The position numbers and the translations under genes were made by a program. Below are positions 17,972 to 28,300 of a DNA stretch of 40,515 bases, piece after piece. The DNA comes from Caulobacteraceae bacterium (lineage in GTDB: Bacteria > Pseudomonadota > Alphaproteobacteria > Caulobacterales > Caulobacteraceae). Numbering within the stretch: position 1 is the first letter of the stretch; the number at the start of each line of letters is the position of its first letter. The stretch lies in the NCBI GenBank assembly GCA_019748095.1, contig JAIEQA010000122.1:1-40515 (forward strand). The letters run 5' to 3'. Below the pieces are notes generated by a model that was not told the origin of the DNA, made no database searches, and saw only the letters and a program-made list of their open reading frames with translations.

Positions 17972-20179
17972 ATGAAAAGACTCATGAAGAGCGTGCTGCT
18001 GGCTGGAGCGGCCTGGAGCGCGGCGTCGTCGATGGTGATGGCGCAGGACGCCGTGCCACAGGGCGGGCAGACGGCGCTGGACGACATCGTCGTCACTGCA
18101 CGCCGTCGCGACGAACAGCTGAAGGATGTGCCGGTGGCGGTCTCGGCTCTCAGCTCCGAACGTCTGGAACAGACCGGGGCCACCGACATCACCGCCCTGC
18201 AGCAGCAGACCCCCAACGCCACAGTCCAGATCGCGCGCGGGTCCAATTCGACCCTGATCAGCTTCATCCGCGGTGTGGGCCAGCAGGACCCGCTGTGGGG
18301 CTTCGAGCCGGGCGTGGGCCTATATATCGACGACGTCTATGTCGCCCGGCCACAGGGTGCCGTGCTCGACATCTTCGACATCGAGCGTATCGAGGTCCTG
18401 CGCGGGCCGCAGGGTACCCTGTACGGCCGCAACACCATCGGCGGCGCGATCAAATATGTGACCAAGCGTCTGGATGATGACCCCGGCTTCATGGCCCGCG
18501 GCACCTACGGCAGCTACAACCAGATGGACGCCCTGGTCAGCGCCTCCCTGCCCTGGACCGACACCTTCGCTGTGGGCGGCGCGATCGCCAGCTACAACCG
18601 CGAGGGCTTCGGCACCAACCTGTTCACAGGCGAGGACACCTACGACAAACAGGTCACCGCCTATCGGGCCAGCGCCGAATGGACCCCGACCGACCAGCTG
18701 TTCGTCCGCTTTGCCTATGACCGGGTCGAGGACGACTCCGCGCCCCGCCACGGCCACCGCGAGGTCAACTCCACCACCGGCGGCTTCACCCCGCCGCGCA
18801 GCGTCTACAACACCAACGCGGGGATCCGCGGAGCCCAGGAGGTCGTGACCTCAGGCACATCATTGACGGCTGAATACGTCGTCAACGACATGCTGACCCT
18901 GAAGTCCATTTCAGCCTGGCGCAGCGGTGACACGGCCACGGTGATCGACTTCGACCAGACCCCGCAGCCCTTCCTTGATGTGCCGGCCATCTATGCCGAC
19001 GACCAGTTCACCCAGGAAATCCAGGCCCTGCTGCAGGGCGACAACTGGTCCGGCGTCGCCGGCCTGTTCTATCTGGATGGCGAGTCCTCGGGGGCTTTCG
19101 ACACGATCGCCGGAAACCTGGGGCTGGCCATCGCGGCGGCCGGTTATGTGAACACCGAATCCTTCTCCGCCTTCGCAGACTTCAGCTACGATTTCTCGGA
19201 TCGGCTGCACGCCTCGATCGGCGGCCGCTATACCCGTGACGACAAGGACGCCCAGGTCCAGCGCTTCTTCTATCTCGGCGCGGCCCGGTCTCCGATTCTC
19301 GGGGGAGCGGCGCGGCCGATCTTCGCCACCCGCACCAACTATATGGCGTCCGACACCTTCGAAAAGTTCACGCCGCGGGTCAGCGTCTCCTATGACTTCA
19401 CCGACGACGTGACCGGCTATGGCTCGATCAGTCAGGGCTTCAAGTCCGGCGGATGGGACATGCGCGGCGACGCCGCCCTCGTGCCCCAGACGGTCCAGGG
19501 CTACGATCCCGAGACGGTGACGACCTACGAGCTGGGGCTCAAGGGCACAGCCTTTGACGATCGCCTGCAGTTCTCGTCGGCGGCATTCTACTCCGACTAC
19601 CAGGACCTTCAGATTACGACCCAGCAGGCGGCCACGGCACCTGCGGTCGGCGTGGCTTCGGTCGTCGACAACGTAGGCCAGGCGACGATCTATGGCTTCG
19701 AGCTGGAAGGCCGCGCCCTGCTGAGCGACAGCCTCTCGACCAACTTCTCGGTCGGCTATCTGAAGAATGAGTTCGACGAGTTCATCACCCTGCTGAGCGG
19801 CTCGCCTGTGGACATCTCCAACCTCCGCTCGCCGCAGAACTCCCCGGAATGGTCCACCTTCTGGGCCGTTACCTGGTCCGGCGAGCTTGCCGGAGGAGAC
19901 GTGACCATCACCCCGTCCGTGTCCTACCGCTCGGAGTTCAACCTGTTCGATGCCCCCGATCCGGTGCTCGACCAGGAGGGGTACACTCTGGTCGACCTGG
20001 CCGCGATCTGGACGGCCCCCGGAGGCCACTACCAGATCGCCTTCACCGGCCGGAACCTGACCGATGAAGAGTACAAGATCGGCGGCTACAACTTCGCCGG
20101 AGCCACATTCAACAACTCCATCTCGGCCTTCTACGGCCCGCCGCGGACCTTCTCGGTCTCGGCAACCGTCCGGTACTGA
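17972..20179 (+). CDS. TonB-dependent outer-membrane receptor
   Basis: A 735-residue receptor for energised uptake across the outer membrane. It has a signal peptide (MKRLMKSVLLAGAAWSAASS, cleavage after VMA-QD) and a TonB-box-like segment DDIVVTARRRDE. The plug domain includes VPVAVSALSSERL, ISFIRGVGQQDP and IEVLRGPQGTLYGRNTIGGA, followed by the beta-barrel. The C-terminus ends GPPRTFSVSATVRY with the terminal aromatic residue needed for assembly. The substrate is unknown: the FRGV-type receptors in this order take up many organic compounds. An MFS transporter follows after a terminator. Confidence 0.95.
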   Translation: MKRLMKSVLLAGAAWSAASSMVMAQDAVPQGGQTALDDIVVTARRRDEQLKDVPVAVSALSSERLEQTGATDITALQQQTPNATVQIARGSNSTLISFIRGVGQQDPLWGFEPGVGLYIDDVYVARPQGAVLDIFDIERIEVLRGPQGTLYGRNTIGGAIKYVTKRLDDDPGFMARGTYGSYNQMDALVSASLPWTDTFAVGGAIASYNREGFGTNLFTGEDTYDKQVTAYRASAEWTPTDQLFVRFAYDRVEDDSAPRHGHREVNSTTGGFTPPRSVYNTNAGIRGAQEVVTSGTSLTAEYVVNDMLTLKSISAWRSGDTATVIDFDQTPQPFLDVPAIYADDQFTQEIQALLQGDNWSGVAGLFYLDGESSGAFDTIAGNLGLAIAAAGYVNTESFSAFADFSYDFSDRLHASIGGRYTRDDKDAQVQRFFYLGAARSPILGGAARPIFATRTNYMASDTFEKFTPRVSVSYDFTDDVTGYGSISQGFKSGGWDMRGDAALVPQTVQGYDPETVTTYELGLKGTAFDDRLQFSSAAFYSDYQDLQITTQQAATAPAVGVASVVDNVGQATIYGFELEGRALLSDSLSTNFSVGYLKNEFDEFITLLSGSPVDISNLRSPQNSPEWSTFWAVTWSGELAGGDVTITPSVSYRSEFNLFDAPDPVLDQEGYTLVDLAAIWTAPGGHYQIAFTGRNLTDEEYKIGGYNFAGATFNNSISAFYGPPRTFSVSATVRY

Positions 20180-20198
20180 CCGCAGGACGACAGACCAG

Positions 20199-20232
20199 GG
20201 GCGGCGGTTTCAACGGAGCCGCCGCCCTTTTT
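20199..20232 (+). terminator. Intrinsic terminator after the TonB-receptor gene
   Basis: A perfect 9-bp GC stem (20199-20207 with 20219-20227), an 11-nt loop and then TTTTT at 20228-20232. It lies 20 bp after the receptor stop. It separates the receptor from the MFS gene, which probably has its own promoter or is reached by read-through. Confidence 0.9.
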
Positions 20233-20293
20233 CTTTGCAGCGAGAGCCGCCATCGCTACGGTCGCGGCCAGGCACGAGAGTCCAGAGGAACCC

Positions 20294-21616
20294 ATGACCA
20301 CAGCACCCGGCGCCGCGCCCACACCGCTCGAGCGGCCCGCCTATCGCTACTATGTGCTGGGCATGCTGATGGTGGTCTACACCTTCAACTTCATCGACCG
20401 GCAGGTGCTGGCCATTCTGGCCCCCTACATCCAGGCCGAGATGAAGTTCACCGACAGCCAGCTGGGGCTGCTGGGCGGTCCGGCCTTTGCACTCGTCTAT
20501 TCGACCCTCGCCCTGCCGATCGCCTGGCTGGCGGACCGGATGAGCCGCACCACCATCATTGCGACCTCTCTGGCGGTCTGGTCGGGCTTCACCGCCCTGT
20601 GCGGGCTGGCGACCGGTTTCACCTTCCTGTTCGCCTCCCGCATGGGGGTCGGGGTGGGTGAGGCCGGCGGGGTAGCCCCGTCCTACTCTCTCGTCGCTGA
20701 CTATTTCCCCAAGGCCCAGAGAGCGCGGGCCCTCGCGGTCTATTCCTTCGGCGTGCCGATCGGAACCGGGCTGGGCTATCTGTTCGGAGGCCTGCTGGCC
20801 GCCGCCATCGACTGGCGCGCCGCCTTTGTGATCCTCGGTCTCGCCGGCGTGCTGCTGGCCCCCATCTTCAAGTGGACGGTGCGGGACCCGATCCGCGGCG
20901 GATTCGACCGTCCCGAGACGGCCCCCGAGGCCCCGGTCGTCGTCACGCCGCCAGTGGTCCAGAAAGCCGCCTCGTTCGGCGAGGTCTGGGCCGTCCTGCT
21001 CAAGAAGCCCAGCTTCTGGTTCCTGTCGTTCGGGGCCGCCTGTTCCTCGGTCTATGGCTATGGGGCCGCCTTCTGGCTGCCCAGCTTCTTCCAGCGCTCC
21101 ATGGGCATGGAGGGGGCCGAACGGGCCTGGTATATGGCAGGCATCGCCCTGTTCGGGGGCGTGATCGGCATCTGGCTGGGCGGATGGCTGGCCGACAAAC
21201 TGGGCAAGGGCGTCAAACGGGCCGCCTATCCGATGGTCCCGGCCGTGGGCTTCATCATCGCCGTGCCCCTGTTCTTCCTGGCCATGAATGTCGAGGACAA
21301 GTGGCTGGCCTTCTTCCTGTTCCTGATCCCCCAGGCCCTGTCCCTGGCCTGGCTGGGCCCGGTGATCACGGCGATCCAGCACCTGGTGCCGTCGCACATG
21401 CGCTCGACCGCCTCGGCCAGCTTCCTGCTGATCAACAACCTCGTCGGGATCGGTCTGGGCATCTATCTGCTGGGCGCGGTGTCGGATTATCTGACGCCCC
21501 GTTTCGCCGAGGAGGCGCTGCGCTATTCGCTCTATGTCGGGCAGTGGTTCTACGCCCTGGCGGCCATCCTGCTGTTCATCTCGGCCCGCAGCCTGAGACG
21601 CGACTGGGTCGATTAG
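20294..21616 (+). CDS. MFS transporter (spinster-like family)
   Basis: A 440-residue transporter of the major facilitator superfamily with twelve predicted helices. The N-terminal half shows YRYYVLGMLMVVYTFNFIDR, the loop-2 motif LADRMSRTTIIATSLAVWSG, and RMGVGVGEAGGVAPSYSLVA, which recalls spinster-like proteins. The second half has WLADKLGKGVKRAAYPMVPA. GAGGAAC precedes the ATG at a suitable distance. With the TonB receptor and the TetR gene it suggests an outer- and inner-membrane uptake route for one compound; the compound cannot be named from sequence. sucC starts 79 bp downstream. Confidence 0.92.
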   Translation: MTTAPGAAPTPLERPAYRYYVLGMLMVVYTFNFIDRQVLAILAPYIQAEMKFTDSQLGLLGGPAFALVYSTLALPIAWLADRMSRTTIIATSLAVWSGFTALCGLATGFTFLFASRMGVGVGEAGGVAPSYSLVADYFPKAQRARALAVYSFGVPIGTGLGYLFGGLLAAAIDWRAAFVILGLAGVLLAPIFKWTVRDPIRGGFDRPETAPEAPVVVTPPVVQKAASFGEVWAVLLKKPSFWFLSFGAACSSVYGYGAAFWLPSFFQRSMGMEGAERAWYMAGIALFGGVIGIWLGGWLADKLGKGVKRAAYPMVPAVGFIIAVPLFFLAMNVEDKWLAFFLFLIPQALSLAWLGPVITAIQHLVPSHMRSTASASFLLINNLVGIGLGIYLLGAVSDYLTPRFAEEALRYSLYVGQWFYALAAILLFISARSLRRDWVD

Positions 21617-21695
21617 GGCCGGGCCGGTTGCGCCTGCGAAGGGGTCGCGCCTATAAGCGCGGCCAATCCTTCCCAGCGATCGCGGCGGTCTTTCC

Positions 21696-22886
21696 ATGAA
21701 CATCCACGAATACCAGGCCAAACAGGTTCTGAAGGGCTTCGGGGCCCCGGTCGCGGCCGGCGTCGCCGTGACCTCGGTCGATGAGGTCGAGGCCGCCGCG
21801 CGGTCCCTGCCCGGCCCGCTGTATGTCGTGAAATCCCAGATCCACGCCGGTGGGCGCGGCAAGGGCAAGTTCAAGGAACTGGGCCCGGACGCCAAGGGCG
21901 GCGTGCGCCTGGCCTTCTCGGTCGAGGAAGCCGTGTCCCACGCGAAAGAGATGCTGGGCAACACCCTGGTGACCGCCCAGACCGGTGACGCCGGCAAACA
22001 GGTCAACCGCCTCTACATCGAGGACGGGGCCGACATCGAGCGCGAGCTGTACTGCTCCCTGCTGGTCGACCGCGCCCACGGCCGCATCGCCTATGTCGTC
22101 TCGACCGAGGGCGGCATGGACATCGAGGCCGTCGCCCATGACACGCCCGAGAAGATCCAGACCATCGTCATCGACCCGTCGACCGGCGTGACCGAGGCTG
22201 ACATCGCCGCCATCAACGCCGCCTATGGCCTGACCGGTGCGGCGGCCGAAGACGGCAAGAGCCTGTTCCCCATCCTGTACAAGGCCTTTGTCGAGACCGA
22301 CATGGACATGCTGGAGGTGAACCCCCTGATCGTGATGAAGGACGGCCACCTGCGGGTGCTGGACGCCAAGGTCAGCTTCGACGGCAACGCCCTGTTCCGC
22401 CACGAGGACATCAAGACCCTCCGCGACGAGACCGAGGAAGACGCCAAGGAGATCGAGGCGTCCAAATGGGACCTCGCCTATGTCTCGCTGGACGGCAACA
22501 TCGGCTGCATGGTCAACGGTGCCGGCCTGGCCATGGCGACGATGGACATCATCAAGCTGTACGGCAAGGAACCCGCTAATTTTTGCGACGTCGGCGGCGG
22601 TGCCGGCAAGGACAAGGTCGCGGCGGCCTTCAAGATCATCACTGCCGACCCCAACGTCCAGGGCATCCTGGTCAACATCTTCGGTGGCATCATGAAGTGC
22701 GATGTCATCGCCGAGGGCGTGGTCGCGGCCGTGAAGGAAGTGGGCCTGAAGGTGCCGCTCGTCGTGCGTCTGGAAGGCACGAATGCCGAGCTGGGCAAGA
22801 AGATCCTGAACGAGAGCGGCCTGACCATCCAGGCCGCCGACGACCTCGACGACGCCGCCCAGAAGATCGTCGCGGCGGTGGGGTGA
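21696..22886 (+). CDS. sucC: Succinyl-CoA synthetase beta subunit
   Basis: A 396-residue ATP-grasp subunit of succinyl-CoA synthetase in the TCA cycle. It starts [20 protein letters not shown] and has the nucleotide-binding [38 protein letters not shown] and [20 protein letters not shown]. The conserved [17 protein letters not shown] and [17 protein letters not shown] complete it. Normally sucD follows directly. Here a secreted-protein gene and a toxin-antitoxin pair come between (22888-24205). Confidence 0.98.
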   Translation: MNIHEYQAKQVLKGFGAPVAAGVAVTSVDEVEAAARSLPGPLYVVKSQIHAGGRGKGKFKELGPDAKGGVRLAFSVEEAVSHAKEMLGNTLVTAQTGDAGKQVNRLYIEDGADIERELYCSLLVDRAHGRIAYVVSTEGGMDIEAVAHDTPEKIQTIVIDPSTGVTEADIAAINAAYGLTGAAAEDGKSLFPILYKAFVETDMDMLEVNPLIVMKDGHLRVLDAKVSFDGNALFRHEDIKTLRDETEEDAKEIEASKWDLAYVSLDGNIGCMVNGAGLAMATMDIIKLYGKEPANFCDVGGGAGKDKVAAAFKIITADPNVQGILVNIFGGIMKCDVIAEGVVAAVKEVGLKVPLVVRLEGTNAELGKKILNESGLTIQAADDLDDAAQKIVAAVG

Positions 22887-22887
22887 C

Positions 22888-23472
22888 ATGGGCAATGTCC
22901 GCCGCCTTCTGGCTGCGGCATTCCTGCTGGCCCTGCCGGCAGGGGCTTCGGCGCAAACCGCGTCGGAGCCTGCTCCGATCGATCTGATCGCTACCCTGAA
23001 CACCGTCTGCGTGGCGGCCCAGGGGGATGCGGACAGGGCGGCCACACTGGCTGCGGAGGGCGGCTTTTCGCCCGTGCCAGAAAGCATGCTGCCCCGGATG
23101 CGCAACAGCTCCAGGCGGGCCGGGTTCATGCGCAGCAACGCCACGGACATGAGCTTCGTCTTTACCGGGCGGATGACGCGGCGGGTCGGGCGCGAAACGG
23201 TCATCATGGAATTCTGCGGTGTGAGCGCCCGGCCGACGGACCACCGTGCGCTGGACGATCGGTTGCGCTCGGTCATGGGCTTTCCGGCCATCATCGCGGC
23301 CGGTTTTGAGGCCTACGCCTGGCTGCAGACACCGGAAGGCCGCGCGCCCGCGCGCAGTCTGCCCGACGCGCAGTTCCTGGCCATGGCTGGAACCGGCCAG
23401 ATGCGGCTGGTCGGCCTGGACCGGTCCGGCCCGGGCTCGACGCTGTTGTATCTCCTGCCGCGGCTCGACTGA
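22888..23472 (+). CDS. Secreted protein of unknown function inserted after sucC
   Basis: A 194-residue protein with a Sec signal ([20 protein letters not shown], cleavage near ASA-QT). The mature part contains two cysteines ([11 protein letters not shown] and [11 protein letters not shown]), a potential disulphide. Its start is one base after the sucC stop, so it is translated from the suc message. I do not recognise a domain. Placement between sucC and sucD is not usual for the suc operon. Confidence 0.75.
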   Translation: MGNVRRLLAAAFLLALPAGASAQTASEPAPIDLIATLNTVCVAAQGDADRAATLAAEGGFSPVPESMLPRMRNSSRRAGFMRSNATDMSFVFTGRMTRRVGRETVIMEFCGVSARPTDHRALDDRLRSVMGFPAIIAAGFEAYAWLQTPEGRAPARSLPDAQFLAMAGTGQMRLVGLDRSGPGSTLLYLLPRLD

Positions 23473-23532
23473 GACATCTCGGGGCTCAGGCCACGGATTG
23501 TGTGCTCCACATAACCCGTGTAAACCCCCCCC

Positions 23533-23796
23533 GTGACCCGCAACCTGACCCTCGCCATCGACGACGACCTGCTCGACAAGGTGCGGGTGCTGGCGGCCAT
23601 GAAGCGGACCAGCGTCAACGAGATGGTGCGCGGCTTCCTGACCAGCATGGTGCAGCAGGAGACGTCGAAGGACGAGGCGCGTGAGGCCCTGTTGAAGCTG
23701 ATCGACGAATCCGAAGGCCGCTGCGGCGACGGCTGGCGTCCCCCCACGCGGGAAGAGACCTACAGCGGGGAACCTCGGTTTGATCGCGAATTCTGA
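23533..23796 (+). CDS. Ribbon-helix-helix antitoxin-like protein (DUF6364-type)
   Basis: An 87-residue protein starting with GTG at 23533. The N-terminal half, LTLAIDDDLLDKVRVLAAMK followed by RTSVNEMVRGFLTSMV, has the strand-helix-helix pattern of CopG-type ribbon-helix-helix proteins (DUF6364 by appearance). The C-terminal tail is charged and likely wraps the toxin. It overlaps the PIN gene by 17 bp, the usual antitoxin-first order. It would bind DNA and autoregulate, but no clear operator palindrome is visible directly upstream. Confidence 0.8.
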   Translation: MTRNLTLAIDDDLLDKVRVLAAMKRTSVNEMVRGFLTSMVQQETSKDEAREALLKLIDESEGRCGDGWRPPTREETYSGEPRFDREF

Positions 23797-24205
23797 GGTC
23801 TTTCTCGACACCAACGTCCTGCTCTACGCCGCCCTCGGTCGTGATCATGCCGGTCACCGGTGGGCGCGGGCGCGCGAGATCGTGCTCACCGAAGACTACT
23901 GCACCTCAGGCCAGGTGCTGGCCGAGTTTTACAACAACGCCACCCGGAAGGGCGCGGCACCGCTCTCGGCGGACAAAGCCCGCGAATGGGTCCGCGTCAT
24001 CGCCATGAAACCCTGCCAGCCCCTCACGGCTGAAGTCGTCGTGGCAGGCATCGATCACGCCCGCCGCTATCAGCTGTCCTACTGGGATGGGGCCATCATC
24101 GCCGCCGCCGAACGGCTCGGCGCGAAGATCCTCTATTCCGAAGACCTGAACCACGGTCAGACCTACGGGTCGGTCCGCGTCGAAAACCCTTTCCTCTCCG
24201 CCTGA
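23780..24205 (+). CDS. PIN-domain ribonuclease toxin (VapC-like)
   Basis: A 141-residue PIN protein with TTG start at 23780. The acidic residues of the active site are visible: FLDTNVLLYA (Asp10), QVLAEFYNNA (Glu), YWDGAIIAAAERLGAKILYS and SEDLNHG, which give the DxxI and ED pair. PIN toxins cut tRNA or other RNAs. The antitoxin is the overlapping upstream gene. The pair sits between sucC-linked genes and sucD, with the sucD start 18 bp downstream, so it lies inside a TCA-cycle transcript. Confidence 0.85.
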   Translation: MIANSEVFLDTNVLLYAALGRDHAGHRWARAREIVLTEDYCTSGQVLAEFYNNATRKGAAPLSADKAREWVRVIAMKPCQPLTAEVVVAGIDHARRYQLSYWDGAIIAAAERLGAKILYSEDLNHGQTYGSVRVENPFLSA

Positions 24206-24223
24206 ACAAAGAAGCGAGCCCCC

Positions 24224-25126
24224 ATGTCCATCCTCGTCGACAAGAATACGAAAATCATCGTCCAGGGCCTGACCGGCAAGACCGGCGGGTTCCACACCGA
24301 GCAGGCCCTGGCCTATCACGGCACCCAGATGGTCGCGGGCGTGCACCCGACCAAGGGCGGCACCAACTGGACCGGGTCGAACGGCGAGAGCCTGCCGATC
24401 TATGCCTCGGTCGCCGAGGCCCGCGACGCCACCAGGGCCGACGCCACGGTCATCTATGTGCCACCGGCAGGGGCAGCGGCGGCCATCATCGAGGCCATCG
24501 ACGCCGAGATCCCCTTCATCACCTGCATCACCGAAGGCATCCCGGTGCTGGACATGGTCAAGGTCAAGCGTCACCTGGAAGGCTCGAAGTCGCGCCTGCT
24601 GGGCCCCAACTGCCCGGGCATCCTGACCCCTGACCAGTGCAAGATCGGCATCATGCCGGGCTCCATCTTCAAGAAGGGCTCGGTCGGCGTCGTGTCGCGT
24701 TCGGGCACCCTGACCTATGAGGCGGTGTTCCAGACCACCAACGAGGGCCTGGGCCAGACCACGGCGGTCGGCATCGGCGGCGACCCGGTCAAGGGCACCG
24801 AGTTCATCGACGTGCTGGAGATGTTCCTGGCCGATCCGGAGACCACCTCGATCATCATGATCGGCGAGATCGGCGGCGGGGCGGAAGAAGAGGCCGCCCA
24901 GTTCCTGATTGATGAGGCGAAGAAGGGCCGCAAGAAGCCGATGGCCGGCTTCATCGCGGGCCGGACCGCGCCCAAGGGTCGCACCATGGGCCACGCCGGG
25001 GCCGTCGTCTCGGGCGGCAAGGGCGACGCCGAGTCCAAGATCGAGGCCATGGAGCGCGCCGGCATCACCGTCTCGCCGTCCCCGGCCCGTCTCGGCAAGA
25101 CCCTGGTGGACGTGCTGAAAGGCTGA
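24224..25126 (+). CDS. sucD: Succinyl-CoA synthetase alpha subunit
   Basis: A 300-residue alpha subunit that carries the phosphohistidine. It starts [20 protein letters not shown] and has the CoA-binding [36 protein letters not shown] and [20 protein letters not shown], with the catalytic His in this last segment. It follows the PIN gene after 18 bp and is followed by a palindromic element. Separation from sucC by about 1.3 kb is unusual, since the two subunits form an equimolar complex. Confidence 0.98.
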   Translation: MSILVDKNTKIIVQGLTGKTGGFHTEQALAYHGTQMVAGVHPTKGGTNWTGSNGESLPIYASVAEARDATRADATVIYVPPAGAAAAIIEAIDAEIPFITCITEGIPVLDMVKVKRHLEGSKSRLLGPNCPGILTPDQCKIGIMPGSIFKKGSVGVVSRSGTLTYEAVFQTTNEGLGQTTAVGIGGDPVKGTEFIDVLEMFLADPETTSIIMIGEIGGGAEEEAAQFLIDEAKKGRKKPMAGFIAGRTAPKGRTMGHAGAVVSGGKGDAESKIEAMERAGITVSPSPARLGKTLVDVLKG

Positions 25127-25135
25127 TTACTTCCT

Positions 25136-25263
25136 CCGCTCATCCCCGCGAAAGCGGGGACCCAGGTCTTCAAGAGACGGGTTTCGAGGGTTTTCGCAGC
25201 CCCCGAAACCCGACCATGTGCCCTGTGAAAGCACTGGGTCCCCGCTTTCGCGGGGATGAGCGG
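25136..25263. repeat. 128-bp compound palindromic element between sucD and sucA
   Basis: Outer arms of 30 nt (25136-25165 and 25234-25263) are perfect inverted repeats. Each arm itself folds as a hairpin, with CCCCGC and GCGGGG around the GAAA (or TTTC) loop. Inside, 25178-25186 and 25204-25212 form a further 9-bp perfect stem. The stretch between sucD and sucA is otherwise gene-free (25127-25391). It looks like a REP or MITE-type dispersed element, of the kind with a conserved TCCCCGCGAAAGCGGGGACC core seen widely in Caulobacterales and related genomes. It may also act as an attenuator or a message-end stabiliser. Confidence 0.9.
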
Positions 25264-25391
25264 AATTTTGTGCTGTTTCGCCCTCCTTCGGTCATGACCC
25301 ATAAGGAAACAGCGCCTATATCAATCGCGCTGGCCTCACGCGGATGTGACCGCTACCCACCCCGGGGCCGAAGTCGGGACGACGAAACACT

Positions 25392-28300
25392 ATGGCGGAC
25401 GATGCCGGTCGGCTGAACCAGGTCTTTGCCGAGACCAGCTTCCTGTATGGCTCGAACGCCGTCTTCATCGAAGGGCTGCACGACAAATGGGCGGCCGATC
25501 CGGCCTCCGTCTCGGCCGAATGGCGCGCCTTCTTCGACCAGCTGCGCGACAGCGCCGCCACCGTCCAGGCGGCCTCGGCCGCCGGGGCCTGGGGCCGCAA
25601 CCGCAGCCCGGACCCGACCGAGGAGACCGGCGTGTTCGACGGCCGCTGGCCCGCCCCCAAGGCCGATCCTCGCGCCAAGCCCGCCGCCGGCACCCCTGCC
25701 GCGCCCGCGGCTGCGCCGGCCGCCGCCGGTGCCTCGGCTGACGAGGTCCGGGCCGCCGCCCACGACTCCATCCGCGTGCTGATGCTGATCCGCAGCTACC
25801 GCGTCCGCGGACATCTGCAGGCGACGCTGGATCCGCTCGGCATCGAGGCAGCGACCAACAATCCGGAGCTGACGCCCGAATTCTACGGCTTCACCGAGGC
25901 CGACATGGACCGGCCCATCTATCTGGACGGGGTGCTGGGCCTCCAGACGGGCACCATCCGCGAAGTGCTGGCGATCCTGAAGCGCACCTACTGCGGCAAT
26001 ATCGGCATCCAGTTCATGCATATCGCCGAGCCGGAAGAGAAGTCCTGGCTGCAGCAGCGGTTCGAGGGCGCCGACGCCTTCGAGAAGAACGGCTTCACCA
26101 AGGAAGGCAAGATCGCCATCCTGAACAAGCTGATCGAGGCGGAAGGGTTCGAGCGCTTCCTGCACAAGCGCTTCCCCGGCACCAAGAGGTTCGGCCTGGA
26201 CGGCGGCGAGGCCATGGTCCCGGCGCTGGAGCAGATGATCAAGCGCGGCGGGGCCCTGGGCGTCGACGAGATCGTCATCGGCATGGCCCACCGCGGCCGG
26301 CTGAACACCCTCGCCGCCGTCATGGGCAAGCCCTACAAGGCCATCTTCCACGAATTCCAGGGCGGGTCGACCGTGCCCTCGGACATCGAGGGGTCGGGCG
26401 ACGTCAAATACCATATGGGCGCGTCCTCGGACCGCCAGTTCGACGGCAACAAGGTCCACCTGTCCCTGACCGCCAACCCGTCGCACCTCGAGATCGTCAA
26501 TCCCGTCGTGCTGGGCAAGGCGCGGGCGAAACAGGCCTTCGATATCCGCGCGGCCAACAAGGGCCTGCCCGAGAGCCAGTGGGCGCTGGACCGGTCCAAG
26601 GTGATGCCGCTGCTGATCCACGGCGATGCGGCTTTCGCGGGCCAGGGCGTGGTGGCCGAATGCTTCGCCCTGATGGGGCTGAAGGGCTACCGCACCGGCG
26701 GGACGATGCATTTCGTCATCAACAACCAGATCGGCTTCACCACCAGCCCGCGCAACTCGCGCTCGACGCCCTATTGCTCGGACGTCGCCCTGATGGTCCA
26801 GGCCCCGATCTTCCACGTCAACGGTGACGATCCCGAGGCCGTGGTGTTCGCCGCCAAGGTGGCCACGGAATACCGCCAGAAGTTCAAGAAGGACGTGGTG
26901 GTGGACATGTTCTGCTACCGCCGCTTCGGTCACAACGAGGGTGACGACCCCACCTTCACCCAGCCGATCATGTACTCGAAGATCCGCGCCCAGCCCTCGA
27001 CGCGCGAGATCTATTCGAAGCGTCTGGTCGAGGAAGGCGTGATCAGCCAGGCCGAGGTCGACGCCGAGATCGCCCGGTTCGAACAGTTCCTCGATGACCA
27101 GTTCGAGGCCGGAAAGACCTTCAAGGCCGACAAGGCGGACTGGCTGGACGGCCAGTGGAAGGGCGTCGGCCTGCCCGATGGGGACGAGCGGCGCGGCGAC
27201 ACGGCTGTGGCCGAGGCCAAGCTGAAGGATCTGGGCCACCGGCTGACCACGATCCCCAACCAGATCGACATCCACAAGACCCTGAAGCGGGTCATCGAGG
27301 CCCGGCGCGAGACCCTCGACACCGGGGCCAATATCGACTGGGCCACGGCCGAGAGCCTGGCCTTCGCCAGCCTGGTGGACGAAGGTTTCCCGGTCCGCCT
27401 GTCCGGTCAGGATTCCGTGCGCGGCACCTTCAGCCAACGCCACTCCGGCATCATCGACCAGACCACCGAGGAGCGCTACGTCCCGCTCAACAACCTCGGA
27501 CCCGACCAGGCCCAGTTCGAGGTGATCGACTCGGCCCTCTCGGAAGAGGCGGTGCTGGGCTATGAATACGGCTACGCTCTCAGCGATCCCAACACCCTGG
27601 TGATGTGGGAGGCCCAGTTCGGAGATTTCGTGAACGGGGCCCAGGTCGTGATCGACCAGTTCATCTCGTCGGGCGAACGCAAATGGCTGCGCATGTGCGG
27701 CCTGACCATGTTGCTGCCCCATGGCTATGAAGGCCAGGGCCCGGAGCACTCCTCGGCCCGGCTGGAGCGGTTCCTGCAGCAGTGCGCCGAGGACAATATG
27801 CAGGTCGCCAACTGCACCACCCCGGCCAACTATTTCCACATCCTGCGCCGCCAGATGCACCGGCCGTTCCGGAAGCCGCTGGTGATCATGACGCCCAAGT
27901 CGCTGCTGCGGCACAAGAAGGCGGTCTCGACCCTGAAGGACATGGCCGAGGGTTCGTCCTTCCACCGGGTCCTGCACGACGACGCCCAGACCCGTCCCGA
28001 AGTCAGCGGCATCACCATCAAGGGCGACAAGGACATCCGCCGCGTCGTGCTGTGCTCGGGCAAGGTCTATTACGACCTGCTGGACGCGCGCGAGAAGAAG
28101 GGTGTCAACGACATCTATCTGCTGCGGCTCGAACAGTTCTATCCGTGGCCGATCAAGTCGCTGTCGACCGAGCTGGCCCGTTTCCCGAATGCCGAACTGG
28201 TCTGGTGCCAGGAAGAGCCCAAGAACATGGGCGGCTGGACCTTCGTGGATCCCTGGCTCGAACTGACGCTCGAGAAGCTGGACGTGAAATCGAAACGTGC

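Noticed and set aside
23490..23532. Operator palindrome for the RHH antitoxin
   Set aside because: Only a weak 5-bp inverted repeat (CTGAG/CTCAG) at the end of the preceding gene is visible; not enough to call a site.
25136..25263. CRISPR repeat pair
   Set aside because: Only two arms in inverted orientation, no regular direct repeats or spacers, no cas genes.
25127..25391. Intrinsic terminator between sucD and sucA
   Set aside because: The palindrome has no T-tract on the plus strand, and sucA would be cut from sucD. It could still act as an attenuator, but I do not claim it.
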